Source: Rheinheimera sp. MMS21-TC3 | GTDB taxonomy: Bacteria; Pseudomonadota; Gammaproteobacteria; Enterobacterales; Alteromonadaceae | Reading direction: 5' to 3' | DNA length: 64,000 nucleotides | Assembly: GCF_032229285.1 (NCBI RefSeq) | Contig: NZ_CP135084.1 | Coordinates: forward strand, 1,674,001-1,738,000 | Part shown: positions 50,000-60,700 of the stretch, in pieces | Layout of the letters: the number at the start of each line of letters is the position of its first letter | Numbering within the stretch: position 1 is the first letter of the stretch | The notes under the pieces: generated by a model | What the model was told of the DNA's origin: nothing | Database searches by the model: none | What the model saw: only the letters and a program-made list of their open reading frames with translations | Translations under genes and position numbers: made by a program

Positions 50000-52666
50000 A
50001 TGTCAAACACTACGTTAAAAAGTTTGGTAGAAAAATTAAATCAAACTAGCCGCGCGTCATTAGAAGCAGCTACTGCACGCTGTCAATCACGAAGTCACTA
50101 CAGTGTAGAAATAGAGCATTGGCTAGAAGCTATCTTAGAACAATCAGATAACGATATAAGCTTAATTTTACGTAGTTTTGATATAAATGTTGATGTCGTT
50201 AAACAGCAGTTACAGCAAGTACTAGAGCATCTAAAAACTGGCAATAACGGCTTACCGAGTATTTCGGTACAGCTAATTAACTTATTACGTGCTTGCTGGT
50301 TAAATACAACTATAGATTTTGCAGATCAACATGTTCGCTCGGCTTATTTGCTATATACACTGTTAAAAGACGAGAGTTTATCTGCTTTAATATTACGCCG
50401 TGTGCCTGCGTTAGAAAAAGTTGATCCAGCTGAGTTATTAAGAGTTTGGCCTGAATTACAGCGTCACTCTAGTGAACAACAGCAATTAGCCAACAGTGGT
50501 TCAGGTCAAATAGTCCAAGCTGGTAAAACGCCAGCTTTAGATCAGTTTACGACTGATTTAACCGCTCAAGCTTATGCAGGAAAAATAGATCCTATCGTTG
50601 GCCGTGATGATGAAATTCGTCAGATGATCGACATTTTAACTCGTCGTAGACAAAATAATCCTATATTAACTGGTGAAGCGGGTGTAGGAAAAACAGCTGT
50701 TGTAGAAGGTTTAGCCTTGAAAATTGCTGCAGGAGAAGTGCCAGATAAACTTAAAACAGTCAGCTTACGGGTATTAGATTTAGCCTTATTACAGGCTGGC
50801 GCTGGCATGAAAGGGGAGTTTGAAAATCGACTGAAAAACGTTATCAAAGAAGTTAATTCCTCTGCTGTGCCAATTATTTTATTTATTGATGAAGCTCATA
50901 CCATGATAGGAAGTGGTGGTGCTGCAGGGCAAAATGATGCTGCAAACTTATTAAAACCAGCCTTAGCACGTGGTGAGTTACGCACTATTGCAGCAACGAC
51001 ATGGGCAGAATATAAGAAATATTTTGAAAAGGATGCTGCTTTAACTCGTCGTTTCCAAGTGGTTAAAATTGAAGAGCCATCAGTTGAGCTAGCCGTTGTA
51101 ATGATGCGTGGTTTATTAACTGTAATGGAGCAACATCATAACGTTAATATTACTGAGCAAGCCCTGCAAGCGGCCGTAACCTTATCCGACCGTTATATTA
51201 ATGGTCGTCAACTTCCTGATAAAGCGGTAGGGTTGCTTGATACAGCTTGCGCCCGTGTAGCTATGAGTCAAGATACCGTTCCCGGAGTTGTAGAGGCTTT
51301 ACAGCGTAAAGTTAAACAATTAACCCAGCAAATAGAATTACTTGCTCGTGAAGCGCGTTTAGGTGTGGTTCATGATAGTAAATTAGTTGAGTTAGAACAG
51401 CTAAAACTTGAGGCTGAGATAAAACTAAAGCAAGTAACAGAGCAATGGCAATATGAAAAAGAGCAGGTTGCTAAAGCTAGGCTGTTAGCGCAACAATTAA
51501 CTGCACCTAAATCAGATACAGCGCTAAGCAGCAAAGTTATCGCCAGCTCAGATGCTACTGGAAACGCCGCTGAAACAGATGATAAAGCGGAATTACTACA
51601 GCAGTTAATGGCAATAAAAGATCAACTTAAGCAGATTGCCGAGCCTATGGTGCACTGGCAAGTTAGCGATGAATTGGTTGCTGAAGTAATTTCTGACTGG
51701 ACAGGGATCCCGTTAGGAAAAATGCAAGCTGATGAAATTAATACTATTTTAGCATTGAAAACGTATTTGGCTGAGCGTGTAATTGGTCAAGATCACGCTT
51801 TAGAACTTATAGCTCGTACGGTGCAAACTTCACGGGCCCAGCTAGCTGATGAAAATAAACCCAACGGTATCTTCCTACTTACTGGACCAAGTGGTGTAGG
51901 TAAAACTGAAACCGCTTTAGCTTTGGCAGAGCAAGTTTATGGCAGCGAAGCACAGCTAACAGTTATTAATATGTCGGAGTTTAAAGAAGAGCATAAGGTT
52001 TCTTTATTACTTGGTTCACCACCGGGTTATGTTGGTTATGGTGAAGGTGGCGTATTAACTGAAGCTGTTAGACGTAAGCCTTACAGTGTTATTCTTTTAG
52101 ATGAAATGGAAAAAGCCCATCCTGGTGTGCAAGATATCTTTTATCAAGTATTTGATAAAGGCACTATAAAAGATGGTGAAGGTCGTGATATCGACTTTAA
52201 AAATACCATTATTATTATGACATCGAATGTGGGTACTGATACCACTATGCGTTTATTTGAAGATCCTGATACTGCACCTTCTATTGATGGTTTAGCTAAA
52301 GCATTAAAAGAAGATTTATTACAGGTATTTAAGCCCGCATTCTTAGGGCGCTTAAATTTAATACCTTATATTCCATTAGATGATGCCAAGTTAGCCCGCA
52401 TTACGCAGCTGCAGTTAACTCGTATTGAAAAGCGTTTACAACAACATTATCAAGCTAGTTTTAAATATAGTGAAGATGTAATCAGCTTTATTGTTAATCA
52501 ATGCCAAGATGCGGGGACTGGAGCAAGAACAATTCATAATATTTTACAAAACCAGTTACTCCCTGAATTGTCTATTGGCTTGCTGCAAAATATTGCTCAA
52601 GCTATTGATATAAATCATATTAATATTGAAGTTAATGATGATTCATTTCAATATAGTATTCAATAA
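50000..52666 (+). CDS. clpV: T6SS ClpV ATPase (TssH)
   Basis: 888 aa AAA+ disaggregase that recycles contracted sheaths. N-domain about residues 10-150, first AAA module with Walker A GEAGVGKTAV near 225 and IDEAHTMIGSGGAAGQNDAANLL, a coiled-coil middle region near 430-510, second AAA module with GPSGVGKTET near 630 and LLDEMEKAHPGVQD, and arginine-finger segments (LTRRF). Follows tssG by 19 nt. Confidence 0.97.
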   Translation: MSNTTLKSLVEKLNQTSRASLEAATARCQSRSHYSVEIEHWLEAILEQSDNDISLILRSFDINVDVVKQQLQQVLEHLKTGNNGLPSISVQLINLLRACWLNTTIDFADQHVRSAYLLYTLLKDESLSALILRRVPALEKVDPAELLRVWPELQRHSSEQQQLANSGSGQIVQAGKTPALDQFTTDLTAQAYAGKIDPIVGRDDEIRQMIDILTRRRQNNPILTGEAGVGKTAVVEGLALKIAAGEVPDKLKTVSLRVLDLALLQAGAGMKGEFENRLKNVIKEVNSSAVPIILFIDEAHTMIGSGGAAGQNDAANLLKPALARGELRTIAATTWAEYKKYFEKDAALTRRFQVVKIEEPSVELAVVMMRGLLTVMEQHHNVNITEQALQAAVTLSDRYINGRQLPDKAVGLLDTACARVAMSQDTVPGVVEALQRKVKQLTQQIELLAREARLGVVHDSKLVELEQLKLEAEIKLKQVTEQWQYEKEQVAKARLLAQQLTAPKSDTALSSKVIASSDATGNAAETDDKAELLQQLMAIKDQLKQIAEPMVHWQVSDELVAEVISDWTGIPLGKMQADEINTILALKTYLAERVIGQDHALELIARTVQTSRAQLADENKPNGIFLLTGPSGVGKTETALALAEQVYGSEAQLTVINMSEFKEEHKVSLLLGSPPGYVGYGEGGVLTEAVRRKPYSVILLDEMEKAHPGVQDIFYQVFDKGTIKDGEGRDIDFKNTIIIMTSNVGTDTTMRLFEDPDTAPSIDGLAKALKEDLLQVFKPAFLGRLNLIPYIPLDDAKLARITQLQLTRIEKRLQQHYQASFKYSEDVISFIVNQCQDAGTGARTIHNILQNQLLPELSIGLLQNIAQAIDINHINIEVNDDSFQYSIQ

Positions 52667-52720
52667 TGCTAGCTGTCATCAATTAATTAAAAAACAATTA
52701 TACTTTCAGTTAATTTATTG

Positions 52721-52748
52721 TTGCCAATAAATTTGCAGAAGGTATAAT
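52721..52748 (+). promoter_or_regulatory. Candidate sigma-70 promoter of hcp
   Basis: TTGCCA (52721-52726), 16-nt spacer, perfect TATAAT (52743-52748). Lies in the 250-nt gap between clpV and hcp, about 160 nt upstream of the hcp start; the leader holds a small GCAAAG/CTTTGC hairpin near 52840-52858. Confidence 0.65.
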
Positions 52749-52916
52749 TTGTTGGCTTTTATCGCTTAGTATTAATAGTTATTATTTTTATGTTTTTTTA
52801 TTGTGCTTTGTGCGTAATGAAATTGTAGGCTTTAAATGCGCAAAGGGTAACACTTTGCCCAGATCCAATTTGTGTCCAACAATGGGCACTGTTTAAATAT
52901 GCAAAAGGAGCATAGC

Positions 52917-53396
52917 ATGCAAGCAAATACCTACTTAGAATATGGTTCTATTAAGGGTGAAACAACTGCGGAAGAATTCAAAGACATGATCACTGTATTG
53001 TCTATGGATTGGGGTACACATCGTGAACTTACTTCATTTACTGGTACCGCAATGGACCGTGAAGCAAGTGCTACTCGCTTAAATGATATCGTTATCACTA
53101 AGTTACAAGATAAAGCATCACCAGATTTATTCAAAGAAGCGACTATTGGTAAAGGTCAACCAGCTGTTTTTCATATCACCAAGCAAGGCGATAAAGTTGA
53201 AGAGATCATGAAAATTGAATTAACTGATGCAATGATCAGCAGCTATCAGATGTCAGTTTCAGGCGATCGTCCAATTGAAACAATCGTTATTAGCTACACA
53301 GAATTAATGATGACTGTTACACCTACAGACGACAAAAACAACGTTACTGCACCATTGGTATATGGTTACAGCGGCGTTAAAGGTTCTAAACTGTAA
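52917..53396 (+). CDS. hcp: T6SS tube protein Hcp
   Basis: 159 aa, the normal Hcp length. N-terminal MQANTYLEYGSIKGETT, middle RLNDIVITKLQDKASPDLFKEA and GDRPIETIVISYTELMMT are Hcp-type. Forms the inner tube as hexameric rings. ATG 52917 has AAGGAG upstream; the in-frame ATG at 52872 has none. Own candidate promoter upstream and a hairpin after it allow excess production. Confidence 0.95.
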   Translation: MQANTYLEYGSIKGETTAEEFKDMITVLSMDWGTHRELTSFTGTAMDREASATRLNDIVITKLQDKASPDLFKEATIGKGQPAVFHITKQGDKVEEIMKIELTDAMISSYQMSVSGDRPIETIVISYTELMMTVTPTDDKNNVTAPLVYGYSGVKGSKL

Positions 53397-53409
53397 TCAG
53401 TTTGCCTAT

Positions 53410-53440
53410 ACACTGGTGTGGTTCACACACCAGTGTTTAT
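53410..53440 (+). terminator. Hairpin between hcp and vgrG
   Basis: Perfect 11-bp stem ACACTGGTGTG/CACACCAGTGT with a 5-nt loop (53410-53436), followed by TTTAT and then another T-rich stretch. It starts 14 nt after the hcp stop. It overlaps the false N-terminal extension of vgrG. Likely a partial terminator that keeps vgrG below hcp. Confidence 0.7.
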
Positions 53441-53483
53441 TCACTTTTTTACCTATCAACTTAGTCTACTATTGAGGCAATGG

Positions 53484-55301
53484 ATGCAACAGGCTAGTCA
53501 AGACGAAAATAGCATCAAAATTGACACCCCTTTGGGTAAAGATGCTGTCATTCTTACGCGTTTTGTATATAAAGAAGCGCTATCTGATTTATTTAGTCTA
53601 AAAGCCGAGGTATTTAGTAATGGCCGGACGGTAAAACCTAATGAGTTAATAGGTAAGGAAGTGACAATCACCTTAGAGTTAGGTGGTAAAAAACAACGAT
53701 ATCTTCACGGTATGGTTGCTGATGTTCGTTTATTCGGCCATCGCGTGAAACCCGAAGCGGCCGGCGCTGAATATCGAGATATCAGTTTAACTATTGTGCC
53801 TAGTGCATGGTATATGCAGCATAAGATTAATAGCCGGATCTTTAGATCGTTAAGTGTTTTAAAGATTGTTGAAAAAATTGCTGGAGAGCATGGTGTTAAA
53901 ATTGATGCGGCCTCTAAAGTAAAAGCTGGGAATTATCCTAAGTATGACTTTAAAGTGCAGTATGAAGAAAGCGATATGGAGTTTGTACAACGCTTACTAG
54001 AACAAGAAGGTATTTTTTACTATTTTGAACACACTAGTGGTGGTCATAAGCTTATTTTAGCTGACAGCGCCTCAGCATACGAGCCAGGCACTGAAGCTAA
54101 AGTAGAGGTTTATAGCGGGAGTTTATCGCAGCCGCATATTCATTATTGGCAAGATGCTGTTGTTATGGCGCCAGGCAAATATACCCAGCGTGGATACGAT
54201 TTAAAAAAACCAACTGCTTTACCTACTGGGGAGGTGGCGAGTGGTGACTTAGTTAATGGCCATGCCGATTATGAAGTTTTTTGTTATGAAGCTGAATCAG
54301 AAGTCCATACCCGTGGTAAAAAAATAGCCGGTATCCGCTTAGATGCATTACAACGTGATTCACAACGTCGCCAAGGTGCTAGTAATTGTCGTTCTTTTAG
54401 TATTGGCAAAACTTTTACCATTACTAAGCATGAAGATAAAGCAGAACAAGGTAAACAATATGTATTAACCGAAGTTATTTTAACTGCGGCTATTGCTAGT
54501 CAAACGGGGGCCAGCAAGTCTGCTAAGCAAACTATTACCAACCAATTTTATTGTGTGCCCAAAGAGGTTTGTTACCGGCCTCAATTACGCTGCGTTAAAC
54601 CTATTATTCATGGTGTACAAACTGCTACTGTCACTTGTAAAGGTAATGAAGAAATCTCAATTGATGAACTAGGTCGTATTACGGTTAAGTTTCATTGGGA
54701 TCGCAGTGATATTACAGATAATCAGAGCTCTTGTCCTATCAGAGTTAGCCAAAATTGGGCGGGTAAAAAGTGGGGGGCTTTCTTTTATCCCCGACGTGAT
54801 CAAGAAGTCTTAGTAGAATTCTTAAATGGTGATCCTGATCAGCCAATCGTTATTGGTGCTGTTTATAACTCTGATCATATGCCGCCGTATGGTTTACCTG
54901 ATGAAAAAACTCAATCGGGTATAAAAACTCGCTCTACAGAAAAAGGCGGGGATGCAAACTTTAATGAAATTCGCTTTGAAGATAAAAAGGGCGAAGAACT
55001 ACTGTATTTACACGCCGAAAAAGATTTTGAACTGCAAGTTGAAAATGATCAGCAAAGGGTTATTGGCAATGATCGTAAAACAGCGATCACAGGCAATGAT
55101 ACCGTTAATGTTAAAAAAGATCGTAAAACCACTATCGATGGTGGTGATACCTTAAAAGTGGGCAAAAAGTTGGTAATTAATGCCGGTGACGCTATTACCA
55201 TTAAAACTGGCGCTGCATCTATTTCAATGAAAAGTGACGGTTCTATTGATATTAAAGGCACCAACATTACGATTAAAGGCTCTAAAGTTAGTATTAATTA
55301 A
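53484..55301 (+). CDS. vgrG: T6SS spike protein VgrG
   Basis: 605 aa from the preferred start. gp27-like domains (IDTPLGKDAVILTRF, EESDMEFVQRLLEQEGIFYYFEH near residue 170), gp5-like OB domain (GRITVKFHWDRSDITDNQSSCPIRVSQNWAGKKWGA in pieces; FYPRRDQEVLVEFLNGDPDQPIVIGAVYN) and a C-terminal beta-helix of alternating Gly/Asp/Lys repeats ending IKGSKVSIN. No C-terminal effector extension. ATG 53484 has TGAGG upstream; the GTG at 53418 lies inside a hairpin and adds an unlikely hydrophobic leader. Confidence 0.95.
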   Translation: MQQASQDENSIKIDTPLGKDAVILTRFVYKEALSDLFSLKAEVFSNGRTVKPNELIGKEVTITLELGGKKQRYLHGMVADVRLFGHRVKPEAAGAEYRDISLTIVPSAWYMQHKINSRIFRSLSVLKIVEKIAGEHGVKIDAASKVKAGNYPKYDFKVQYEESDMEFVQRLLEQEGIFYYFEHTSGGHKLILADSASAYEPGTEAKVEVYSGSLSQPHIHYWQDAVVMAPGKYTQRGYDLKKPTALPTGEVASGDLVNGHADYEVFCYEAESEVHTRGKKIAGIRLDALQRDSQRRQGASNCRSFSIGKTFTITKHEDKAEQGKQYVLTEVILTAAIASQTGASKSAKQTITNQFYCVPKEVCYRPQLRCVKPIIHGVQTATVTCKGNEEISIDELGRITVKFHWDRSDITDNQSSCPIRVSQNWAGKKWGAFFYPRRDQEVLVEFLNGDPDQPIVIGAVYNSDHMPPYGLPDEKTQSGIKTRSTEKGGDANFNEIRFEDKKGEELLYLHAEKDFELQVENDQQRVIGNDRKTAITGNDTVNVKKDRKTTIDGGDTLKVGKKLVINAGDAITIKTGAASISMKSDGSIDIKGTNITIKGSKVSIN

Positions 55302-55330
55302 AACTTCAAATAGCCTTAAGGAATGTAAAT

Positions 55331-55624
55331 ATGGGTAAACCTGCTGCTGTGATCGGTATGATGCATTTATGCCCTAAAGTGCAACCTGGGCCAGTACCTC
55401 ATGTTGGTGGTCCCATAATTGCTGGCTCACCTAATGTGAGTATATGCGGGATCCCAGCTGCAAGAAAAGGAGATAAATTAGTCTGTGTTGGCCCGCCAGA
55501 TACTATTAATAGCGGTTCTTCAACGGTATTTATTAATGGTAAAAATGCGGCTCGATTAGGAGACTCAACGGCCCATGGTGGCAAAATTATTTTGGGTATT
55601 CCAAATGTTTTAATTGGTGGTTAA
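55331..55624 (+). CDS. PAAR-domain spike tip protein
   Basis: 97 aa, one PAAR domain only (GKPAAVIGMMHLCPKV, HVGGPIIAGSPNVSICGIPAARKGDKL, INGKNAARLGDSTAHGG, GIPNVLIGG). Conserved His/Cys (MHLC, CVGPP, AHGG) are expected to hold zinc. Sharpens VgrG and carries cargo. AAGGA precedes the ATG. Being separate from the Rhs protein, it needs adaptors, which fits the two genes that follow. Confidence 0.93.
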   Translation: MGKPAAVIGMMHLCPKVQPGPVPHVGGPIIAGSPNVSICGIPAARKGDKLVCVGPPDTINSGSSTVFINGKNAARLGDSTAHGGKIILGIPNVLIGG

Positions 55625-55630
55625 CGCACT

Positions 55631-56728
55631 ATGTTAGTAGATGAAAGCCTAATTGATAATACCCGTTTACTACTAGCGCAACGTTTACAGTTAGTTGACA
55701 GCCGCTATGTTGGGCTGCAGCAAATTAGGCAGCATGATTTAAAGTTAATCACTAATATTAAATTGTTACTCAAGCGTGAAAACAGCTCAGAGTTACCGGC
55801 ATGGTTTAATTGGTTAGATCAAGACAATGTCACCCCCTTAGACCTTGCAGATCTAGATGAGTTTATCAACAATGATCGTGCTTGGTTGCTATTAACCGAA
55901 ATAAAAGTGTTACTGCAACCAACTTGGCTTGATGAATTTATTAAAGCCTTTCAACATAATCCAGAAGCTGAATACAGTCGTTTATTTTGGCAGCTAGCCG
56001 CTAGGTTGCAGCTAAAGTTAAACCCGTTTTGCTTTTCACAGCCATTAACCGGTCAAGCATTATGGTATATCGTTTGTTCAGCACAACCGCAGTTACAGCC
56101 TGAGCTGCAGCAGCTTTTAATTCGTTTATTACCAACTGATCCGCTAATGGTCTATACCAAAATGGCGCTACATAGTTACAACAATGGATTTAATGAAACC
56201 GCAAGTAATAACAAGCAATCAGAACGGTTTTGCGAGCTAGCCTTAATTAGTCAGTTAATTAAGACTGAACAACTTAAGCCAGAACATTTAATGTTATTAC
56301 TGATCTCTGCACCAGAGAGTAAACAAACGGAAATAATTAATTACCTGATTAATAATATTGCGACTCAATCTTTAGCAATTTTAGCTTTAGCTATCAGTGG
56401 TAAAGCTAAGTTTATTGCTTTATTACTTGAGTTAGCGCAACAAGCCGATACTAGTGAAGAAGCAACCGACAGTTTAGGTTGTATCCTTGGTGTTATTGAG
56501 GCTGACTCGTTATTATGTGACGTAAATTTACTAGCTAATTTACACCTGAATGCAAATAGCAAATACCTTGCGGGGCATACCTTAAATTCAACAGTTCTAG
56601 CTTTAGTATGGCAGCAGGGGAACCAGTTACAGCGTCGTATTGCAGCTTGTTATGCGCGTTTAGCTGATAATAATACTTACTGGCGTGAGCCAGATACCTT
56701 GTTGGGTGGTGCATGGCATTGCCAATAA
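55631..56728 (+). CDS. Unrecognised helical T6SS-cargo-associated protein
   Basis: 365 aa, Leu/Gln-rich, almost wholly helical. The N-terminus (ESLIDNTRLLLAQRLQLVDSRYVGL, then IRQHDLKLITNIKLLL) recalls TIGR02270-type T6SS-associated proteins, but only by pattern. Later segments such as LLALAISGKAKFIALLLEL and IAACYARLADNNTYWREPDTLLGG look like HEAT/TPR-type repeats. No signal peptide. Six nt after PAAR and overlapping the next gene by 16 nt, so co-translated with it. Possible cargo adaptor. Confidence 0.5.
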   Translation: MLVDESLIDNTRLLLAQRLQLVDSRYVGLQQIRQHDLKLITNIKLLLKRENSSELPAWFNWLDQDNVTPLDLADLDEFINNDRAWLLLTEIKVLLQPTWLDEFIKAFQHNPEAEYSRLFWQLAARLQLKLNPFCFSQPLTGQALWYIVCSAQPQLQPELQQLLIRLLPTDPLMVYTKMALHSYNNGFNETASNNKQSERFCELALISQLIKTEQLKPEHLMLLLISAPESKQTEIINYLINNIATQSLAILALAISGKAKFIALLLELAQQADTSEEATDSLGCILGVIEADSLLCDVNLLANLHLNANSKYLAGHTLNSTVLALVWQQGNQLQRRIAACYARLADNNTYWREPDTLLGGAWHCQ

Positions 56729-57687
56729 CGATTTGTGACTATGTAGTTGTAACCGGTAAAACCACCAATACCGACCATGCAATGACATTAGCAATAAATG
56801 AAATTCCAGCTAAGGACTATCGTTGGCAAAGTTATTCTTTACCAAGCAATTTTATTGACGATGAACAGCCTGCATCACAATTAGCGGATCGCATTATTAC
56901 GCTTCTTAATACCTTATGGCCCAGCATAGAACATCGCATTGCCGACAACGAAGTTTATTTATTGTTGCCAGAGTTTTCCGGAGTAGATAACCCTGAGCTA
57001 CAGCAATTATTGCAAGCCATTATGCGCCAGTTTCCGGCATTATTGCGCAATCAACATTGCAAAGTATTTCCCTTTGGCCGAGCGTCGGCATTAATGGCGT
57101 TTGCTGCTGCTAGAGCACGCTTAACTAGCCAAAATAGCAGCAAAGTTTGGTTAGTGGCTGTAGATAGCTTAGCTGTTATCAGCCGCTTACAAGCTTGGCT
57201 AGCAAGGCAATATTTCCAGCCAGAAGCGGTAGCCTCAGAGGCCGCTATTGCACTTTGCTTAACCGCTGCTAATACAGGCTTAATTAATAGCTTGCATGCA
57301 GCAGACGCTAATGTTGCAGCAGTGGGGGCTAATGCAAACTCAGCACAACAAGATGCCGCGTTAGCCCATTTGTTTTTGCATGTGGCTAAATCAATGAAAC
57401 AACAATTAGCCTATATTATGCTGCCCGATACCGGCGAGCCACAGTTAACTAGTTTTTGGTCAGAGCAATATCAACAGTTACATGGTGTTGTAAACAAACA
57501 AACTCAGTTTGAGTTTCCAGGTTACTTTACCGGTGAACTTGGTGCAGCAGGTGGCTTATATCGGTTGTTACATATGTATTTAGGTTTTGAACAACAACGC
57601 TTAACGGCGCCATTATTACACTGTGAAATCGCTGAGCGCTCCTATAGAGCTGTATCTGTTTTTAATTATCAATCTGTAGTTCAGTAA
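56713..57687 (+). CDS. Thiolase-fold-like protein of the PAAR-Rhs cassette
   Basis: 324 aa. The C-terminal TGELGAAGGLYRLLHMYLGF near residues 275-295 and ASEAAIALCL near 175 resemble beta-ketoacyl-synthase/thiolase folds (GHTLGAAG and the surrounding active-site segments), but the usual Cys and His catalytic signatures are not evident. Thiolase-like proteins are known next to PAAR and DUF2169 genes in T6SS cargo loci. Probably a non-catalytic adaptor or chaperone for the Rhs protein; this is inference. Confidence 0.5.
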   Translation: MALPITICDYVVVTGKTTNTDHAMTLAINEIPAKDYRWQSYSLPSNFIDDEQPASQLADRIITLLNTLWPSIEHRIADNEVYLLLPEFSGVDNPELQQLLQAIMRQFPALLRNQHCKVFPFGRASALMAFAAARARLTSQNSSKVWLVAVDSLAVISRLQAWLARQYFQPEAVASEAAIALCLTAANTGLINSLHAADANVAAVGANANSAQQDAALAHLFLHVAKSMKQQLAYIMLPDTGEPQLTSFWSEQYQQLHGVVNKQTQFEFPGYFTGELGAAGGLYRLLHMYLGFEQQRLTAPLLHCEIAERSYRAVSVFNYQSVVQ

Positions 57688-57705
57688 CAAGGACGTTAAA
57701 ATAAC

Positions 57706-60700
57706 ATGTCGGTGCAATCTGTTCAGTTACAAAATCAAAATGGCACAGTGTTTCAGCTTAGCACGCAGGCTGAGCCTAATGCTGGCGAGGCAAAAAGCTT
57801 CCCATCTGCAGCAGATGCAGCAGGTTTTTTACAGCAGCAGTTTCAATTTAATTTACAAACACCATTAAATGCTATTTTAGACTATTTGGGTGTACCCACG
57901 TTGCATAGTGGTGGTTCTATTGAAGCTACTAAGCAAGCCTATAAAGCTATTGCGAGTGCGGTTATGGCGCGCAAAGTGTTTATTTATGAAATTGCGCCTA
58001 AGCCAGTGGCTTTACCTGAATCGCAAACTATGGGCCCTGCGCCTACCACTAAAGCCAAAGCGGCCAATCAAGGAGGCCGTACAGATAACAGTGAAACGAC
58101 AAACGAAGACGCTACAGCAGTATCAGACCAAGCCGGTAGCAATGCTGCTGGTACGGCTATTACTGAAAATGCAAAGGTAGAAACCTGTGGCGATCCGGTT
58201 GCTATGGCAACTGGGGAAGAGATTTTAGAGTTAACCGACTTTAGCTTACCTGGTCCTGTGCCTTTAAACTTTATTCGAACGTATCGTTCAAGCCAAAGCC
58301 ATGAAAATATTGGCATGGGCTTTGGTTGGCGCAGTAACTTCCATGTCAAAATTGTCGCTATTCAATCAAAAGACGAGCCTGAACAAAATGGCTTATATTT
58401 GCATAATGAAGAAGGCCGACGGTTACACTTTGCTATTCCTAAGCTTGGTCAAACGAGTTATCAGCTTTCTGAAGACTTAGCCCTACGCTACGAAAAAAAT
58501 GGCAGTTTAGTGCTATTAAAGCCAGACAATAGCCAATGGGTGTTTGTGCCATCAGCAAAAGAACAACAACAATGGCAACTGCATCAGATCCTAGACAGCC
58601 TAGGTCATTTTTTACAGTGTTATTACGATAAACAAAATCGTCTAAGTCGCATAGATTATACCCGTAAACGTGGTATTGAACTGCATTATAATAGCCAAGG
58701 CTTATTGCAACGTATCGATGCTGTAGAGCAAGGTGAACACGGCTTAGTCCCCATACAACAGCAATTAGCGGCGTATGAATACGATACAGAGTTAGACTTA
58801 ACCCGCGCCATCAATATTGCAGGCCAAGTTGAACATTATCAGTACCAACAGCATTTAATTACCGAGCGTCAGCGTGCCAGTGGCTTTAAGCATTACTTTG
58901 CTTGGCAAGGCCAAGGCCCTGCGGCCAAGTGCATTCGTAACTGGGGGGATGACGGTTATTATGACTATCACTTCCAGTATGATGAGCAGCGTAATACTAC
59001 TACCAGCACCGACAGCCGCGGCCAGTGTTGGCAATATGTGCATAATGCACGTAATCAATTAGTTAAAAAAATGGGCCCAGATGGCGCAACTTGGCTATAT
59101 AGCTGGAATAGTGCCGGTAAAAAAGTCTCTGAAACCGAACCTAATGGCGCTGTAAACCGCTTTTACTATAACGAGCTAGGCCAGCTTAAAACGGTAGAGC
59201 AAGGTGATGGTGCTATTAGTCATTTTAGTTATAACGATCTTGGCCAACGTTGCGGTTTTATTGATGCCGAAGGCCATCATTGGCAACGTGAATATACCTC
59301 GGGGGGCTTATTAAAAGCAGAAATTAGACCCGACGGTAGCAGCACCCGTTATGAATATAATCTTGACGGTCAGCTAACCAAGAAGATAAATCCTGATGGC
59401 CAGTCAACTCTCTATCATCATAACGATGAAGGCCAATTGTTAGCGGTTAAACAACACCATGCTGTAGAGCGCTATAGTTACGATAAACTAGGGCGCTTAA
59501 ATGGCATATCAGACGCAGCTGGATTAATAACTGAGTTTAAGCGCAATAATGCGGGTCAAATTATCCAACAGCGCCAATACAGTAGTGCCCAACCCGAGCA
59601 AGTTAGCTGTATTGATTATCAATATGATATCGCTGGGCGCTTAATTAGCCAACAAAACCCGTTGCAACATAAAATACAATGGCGCTATGAAGGCTTAAGC
59701 CAACCGGTAACAATGTTACAAGCCGATGGCAGTGCCCTGAATTATGAATATGACAAAGAGCGCAACCTCACTGCCATTATGCGCAGTGACGGCGCCCGTT
59801 ACGCTATAGATTACGATGGCCAAGAGCGGCCTGTTGCCTTAACCGGCTTTGATGGTAGGGCGCAGCATTTTCAATACGACGCCAGCGGAAAAGTCAGCCA
59901 AGCAACTGATGCCGACCAACGGAAAATAAAGCTAAAACGTGATCAGCGTGGCCGCATAATCGAGCAAGTTGCCCAGCACCAACAGCAAATTCATAATAAC
60001 CATTTTCATTACAATAAATTAGGCCGCTTACTGCGCGCCAGTAATGGTCAGCGCAAGTTACGGTTTAATTATAATGGCAATGGCCAAATAACCGAGCAAT
60101 GGCAAGATGACTGGCGAAGTTGTTATCAGTATGACAGCAGTGGCCGTATTACCGCGCTAACATTAGCCGATGGCAATACGCTGAATTATGCTTACACCCC
60201 ACAAGGCCAGTTAGAAAGTCTTACATTAAACCAGCAACCGTTATTTACGTGCCAATACGATAACGCAGGCCGTGAAATATCACGCCAATACCAAAATGGC
60301 CTAGTGCTTAATCAGCAGTATGATGCTTTTAATCGCTTAACGCAGCAGCAGTGGCAGCCAGAGCCAACTAAAGACGCAAGCCAAAACACACGACAGCGTG
60401 AATATCAATACAGTGCTTTGCACCAAGTTATTGCCATAAAAGACAATCAAGAGGGTGAAATTAGCTATGGCTATAACGCCCTTGACCAACTAACCAGTAA
60501 ACAACACAACCAAGACAGCAGCCAAAACGAGCAACACCAATGGGACAGCTTCGGCAACCCGCAAGGTGATGATGTTGAAGTAAAACAAGACAGACTGCTT
60601 CGTTATCAGCAAAATCAGTATCAATATGATGCCAGTGGCAACCAAACCAGTTTTAGCACCAGTGGCAAACGCCAGCAACGCGAGTTTAATGGCTTTAATC

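Noticed and set aside
52752..52767. Sigma-54 promoter candidate before hcp (TTGGC...GC)
   Set aside because: GG and GC are 8 nt apart instead of 10; the nearby TTGCCA-N16-TATAAT is the better promoter.
53418..53483. Upstream GTG start of vgrG with a hydrophobic 22-residue leader
   Set aside because: The segment lies in the hcp terminator-like hairpin, and a good ribosome site precedes the ATG at 53484; VgrG proteins have no signal peptide.
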